DNA from: Cohnella xylanilytica
Lineage (GTDB): Bacteria > Bacillota > Bacilli > Paenibacillales > Paenibacillaceae
Direction: 5' to 3'
Assembly (NCBI RefSeq): GCF_014212175.1
Contig: NZ_JACJVR010000119.1
Coordinates: 1 to 56,690, forward strand
Length of the DNA: 56,690 nt
Shown here: one piece after another, positions 56,097 through 56,690 of the stretch
How positions within the stretch are numbered: the first letter of the stretch is position 1
Layout of the letters: every line of letters begins with the position of its first letter
Made by a program: the position numbers and the translations under genes
The notes under the pieces: generated by a model
Told to the model about the DNA's origin: nothing
Databases searched by the model: none
Seen by the model: the letters and a program-made list of their open reading frames with translations, nothing else

Positions 56097-56561
56097 GTGT
56101 CGGCATATACGATCGTTCCGACGATCAGCACTTGCTTTATCGTTATAAGCGCCGTATTCGTGGCGATCGGATGGAGACTGGCCGTCAAGCGGAGGCTGGA
56201 AGCGCACAAGAAGGCGATGTTGGCCGGAGCGGTATTCGCGGCTTTGTTCTTTATCGTGTACGTGTCGCGCACTCTGTTCGTCGGCAACACGGAATGGGGC
56301 GGTCCCGACAGCCTCAAGCCGTATTATATGGGATTTCTTCTCTTCCATATCGTCCTGGCGACGGTCGCGGGGGCGTTCGGCCTCACGACGCTTGTTCTCG
56401 GCTTCCGGGAACGTTATGCCAGGCATCGGGTATGGGGGCGCGTAACCTCGGTCCTCTGGCTCATTACCGCGGTTACGGGCGTGGCGGTCTACGTCTTGTT
56501 GTACGCGCTGTACCCGGGCGGCCATACGAAGCCGGTGTTCGATGTCATTTTCGGCTGGTGA
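56097..56561 (+). CDS. DUF420-type membrane protein
   Basis: A 154-residue protein with four predicted helices (IVPTISTCFIVISAVFVAIGWRLAVKRR, EAHKKAMLAGAVFAALFFIVYVSRTLFVGNTEW, GFLLFHIVLATVAGAFGLTTLVLGFRERYARHRVWGR). This is the signature of the DUF420/YozB family, related to cytochrome-oxidase assembly factor CtaM. GTG start at 56097. It lies 34 bases after the DUF2306-type gene, and both may act in haem or respiratory-enzyme assembly. Confidence 0.85.
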   Translation: MSAYTIVPTISTCFIVISAVFVAIGWRLAVKRRLEAHKKAMLAGAVFAALFFIVYVSRTLFVGNTEWGGPDSLKPYYMGFLLFHIVLATVAGAFGLTTLVLGFRERYARHRVWGRVTSVLWLITAVTGVAVYVLLYALYPGGHTKPVFDVIFGW

Positions 56562-56625
56562 GGGATGGCGGGGACGGCGGAAGCGGCAGCAGGAGAACCT
56601 TCGAATAGGCAAGGCAGAGCGGAAG

Positions 56626-56666
56626 AACCCCGGATAAGCGAGAGCTTAGGTCCGGGGTTGTTTTTT
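56626..56666 (+). terminator. Rho-independent terminator
   Basis: AACCCCGGA (56626-56634) pairs with TCCGGGGTT (56651-56659), extended inside by TAAGC-GAGA-GCTTA (56635-56648), and is followed by GTTTTTT. It closes the 54316-56561 unit. Confidence 0.93.
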
Positions 56667-56690
56667 CTACGGCGTGCCCAGAGGCACGCA

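Overview
The window is chromosomal DNA of a high-GC, spore-former-type Firmicute, most likely a member of the Paenibacillaceae (Paenibacillus/Cohnella-like). This is inferred from strong AGGAGG-type ribosome binding sites with frequent TTG/GTG starts, a ComP/ComA-like kinase-regulator pair, AraC regulators fused to siderophore-binding domains (Btr type), Fur boxes and many small PadR/HxlR/AraC switches. No rRNA, CRISPR array or insertion sequence was seen.

Layout. 1-943 is AT-richer and nearly gene-free: it holds the 3' half of a tRNA-Leu(CAG) with its own terminator but no 5' half (a probable integration junction) and the eroded C-terminus of a SnoaL-tailed ECF sigma factor. 944-7357: a small hypothetical gene, then a tightly coupled operon (binding protein, two permeases, ATPase, DeoR repressor, alkaline-phosphatase-fold hydrolase) that looks like uptake and cleavage of a phosphorus-containing compound. 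7473-11233: a CPBP (CAAX-protease-like) membrane protein, a ComP-like kinase and a ComA-like regulator, with no comX or comQ. 11460-14700: a Btr-like regulator, a Fur-box-controlled siderophore-binding lipoprotein and a small lipoprotein.

14874-26571 is the most interesting part: a compact biosynthetic cluster without NRPS or PKS modules. It encodes a stand-alone acyl carrier protein, an ATP-grasp ligase, a GT-B glycosyltransferase, a radical SAM/SPASM enzyme, a three-gene ABC-2 exporter, glucose-1-phosphate cytidylyltransferase, a luciferase-like monooxygenase, CDP-glucose 4,6-dehydratase, an NAD-dependent sugar reductase/epimerase and a protein resembling the BtrH acyltransferase fold. The parts list (carrier protein, ATP-grasp, radical SAM, flavin monooxygenase, BtrH-like) parallels the carrier-bound side-chain pathway of butirosin, here combined with a CDP-6-deoxyhexose pathway. 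The proposal is a glycosylated, aminoacyl-decorated small molecule exported by the ABC pump; the product is unknown.

26686-43404 is a mosaic of small accessory units: HxlR-oxidoreductase pair, sugar isomerase/Gfo-Idh-MocA pair with AraC regulator, a MalT-like LuxR regulator broken by a frameshift at a G6 run, a DHFR-like and a VOC protein, a second HxlR unit with a shared divergent promoter and a probably leaderless mRNA, a BcrAB-like ABC exporter followed by an OmpR-type two-component system with an lspA gene, an acyltransferase and an SDR. 43619-49284 is a complete Fur-regulated siderophore uptake locus (binding protein, two FecCD permeases, nitroreductase, Btr-like regulator). 49386-56690 holds a PadR-MFS efflux unit, an SDR lacking the catalytic tyrosine, a second OmpR-type two-component system, a DJ-1/PfpI fusion protein and two small membrane proteins ending at a strong terminator.

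All functions are read from motifs and context only; no database search was possible. Start sites were moved from the longest frame where a ribosome binding site or signal peptide decided otherwise.
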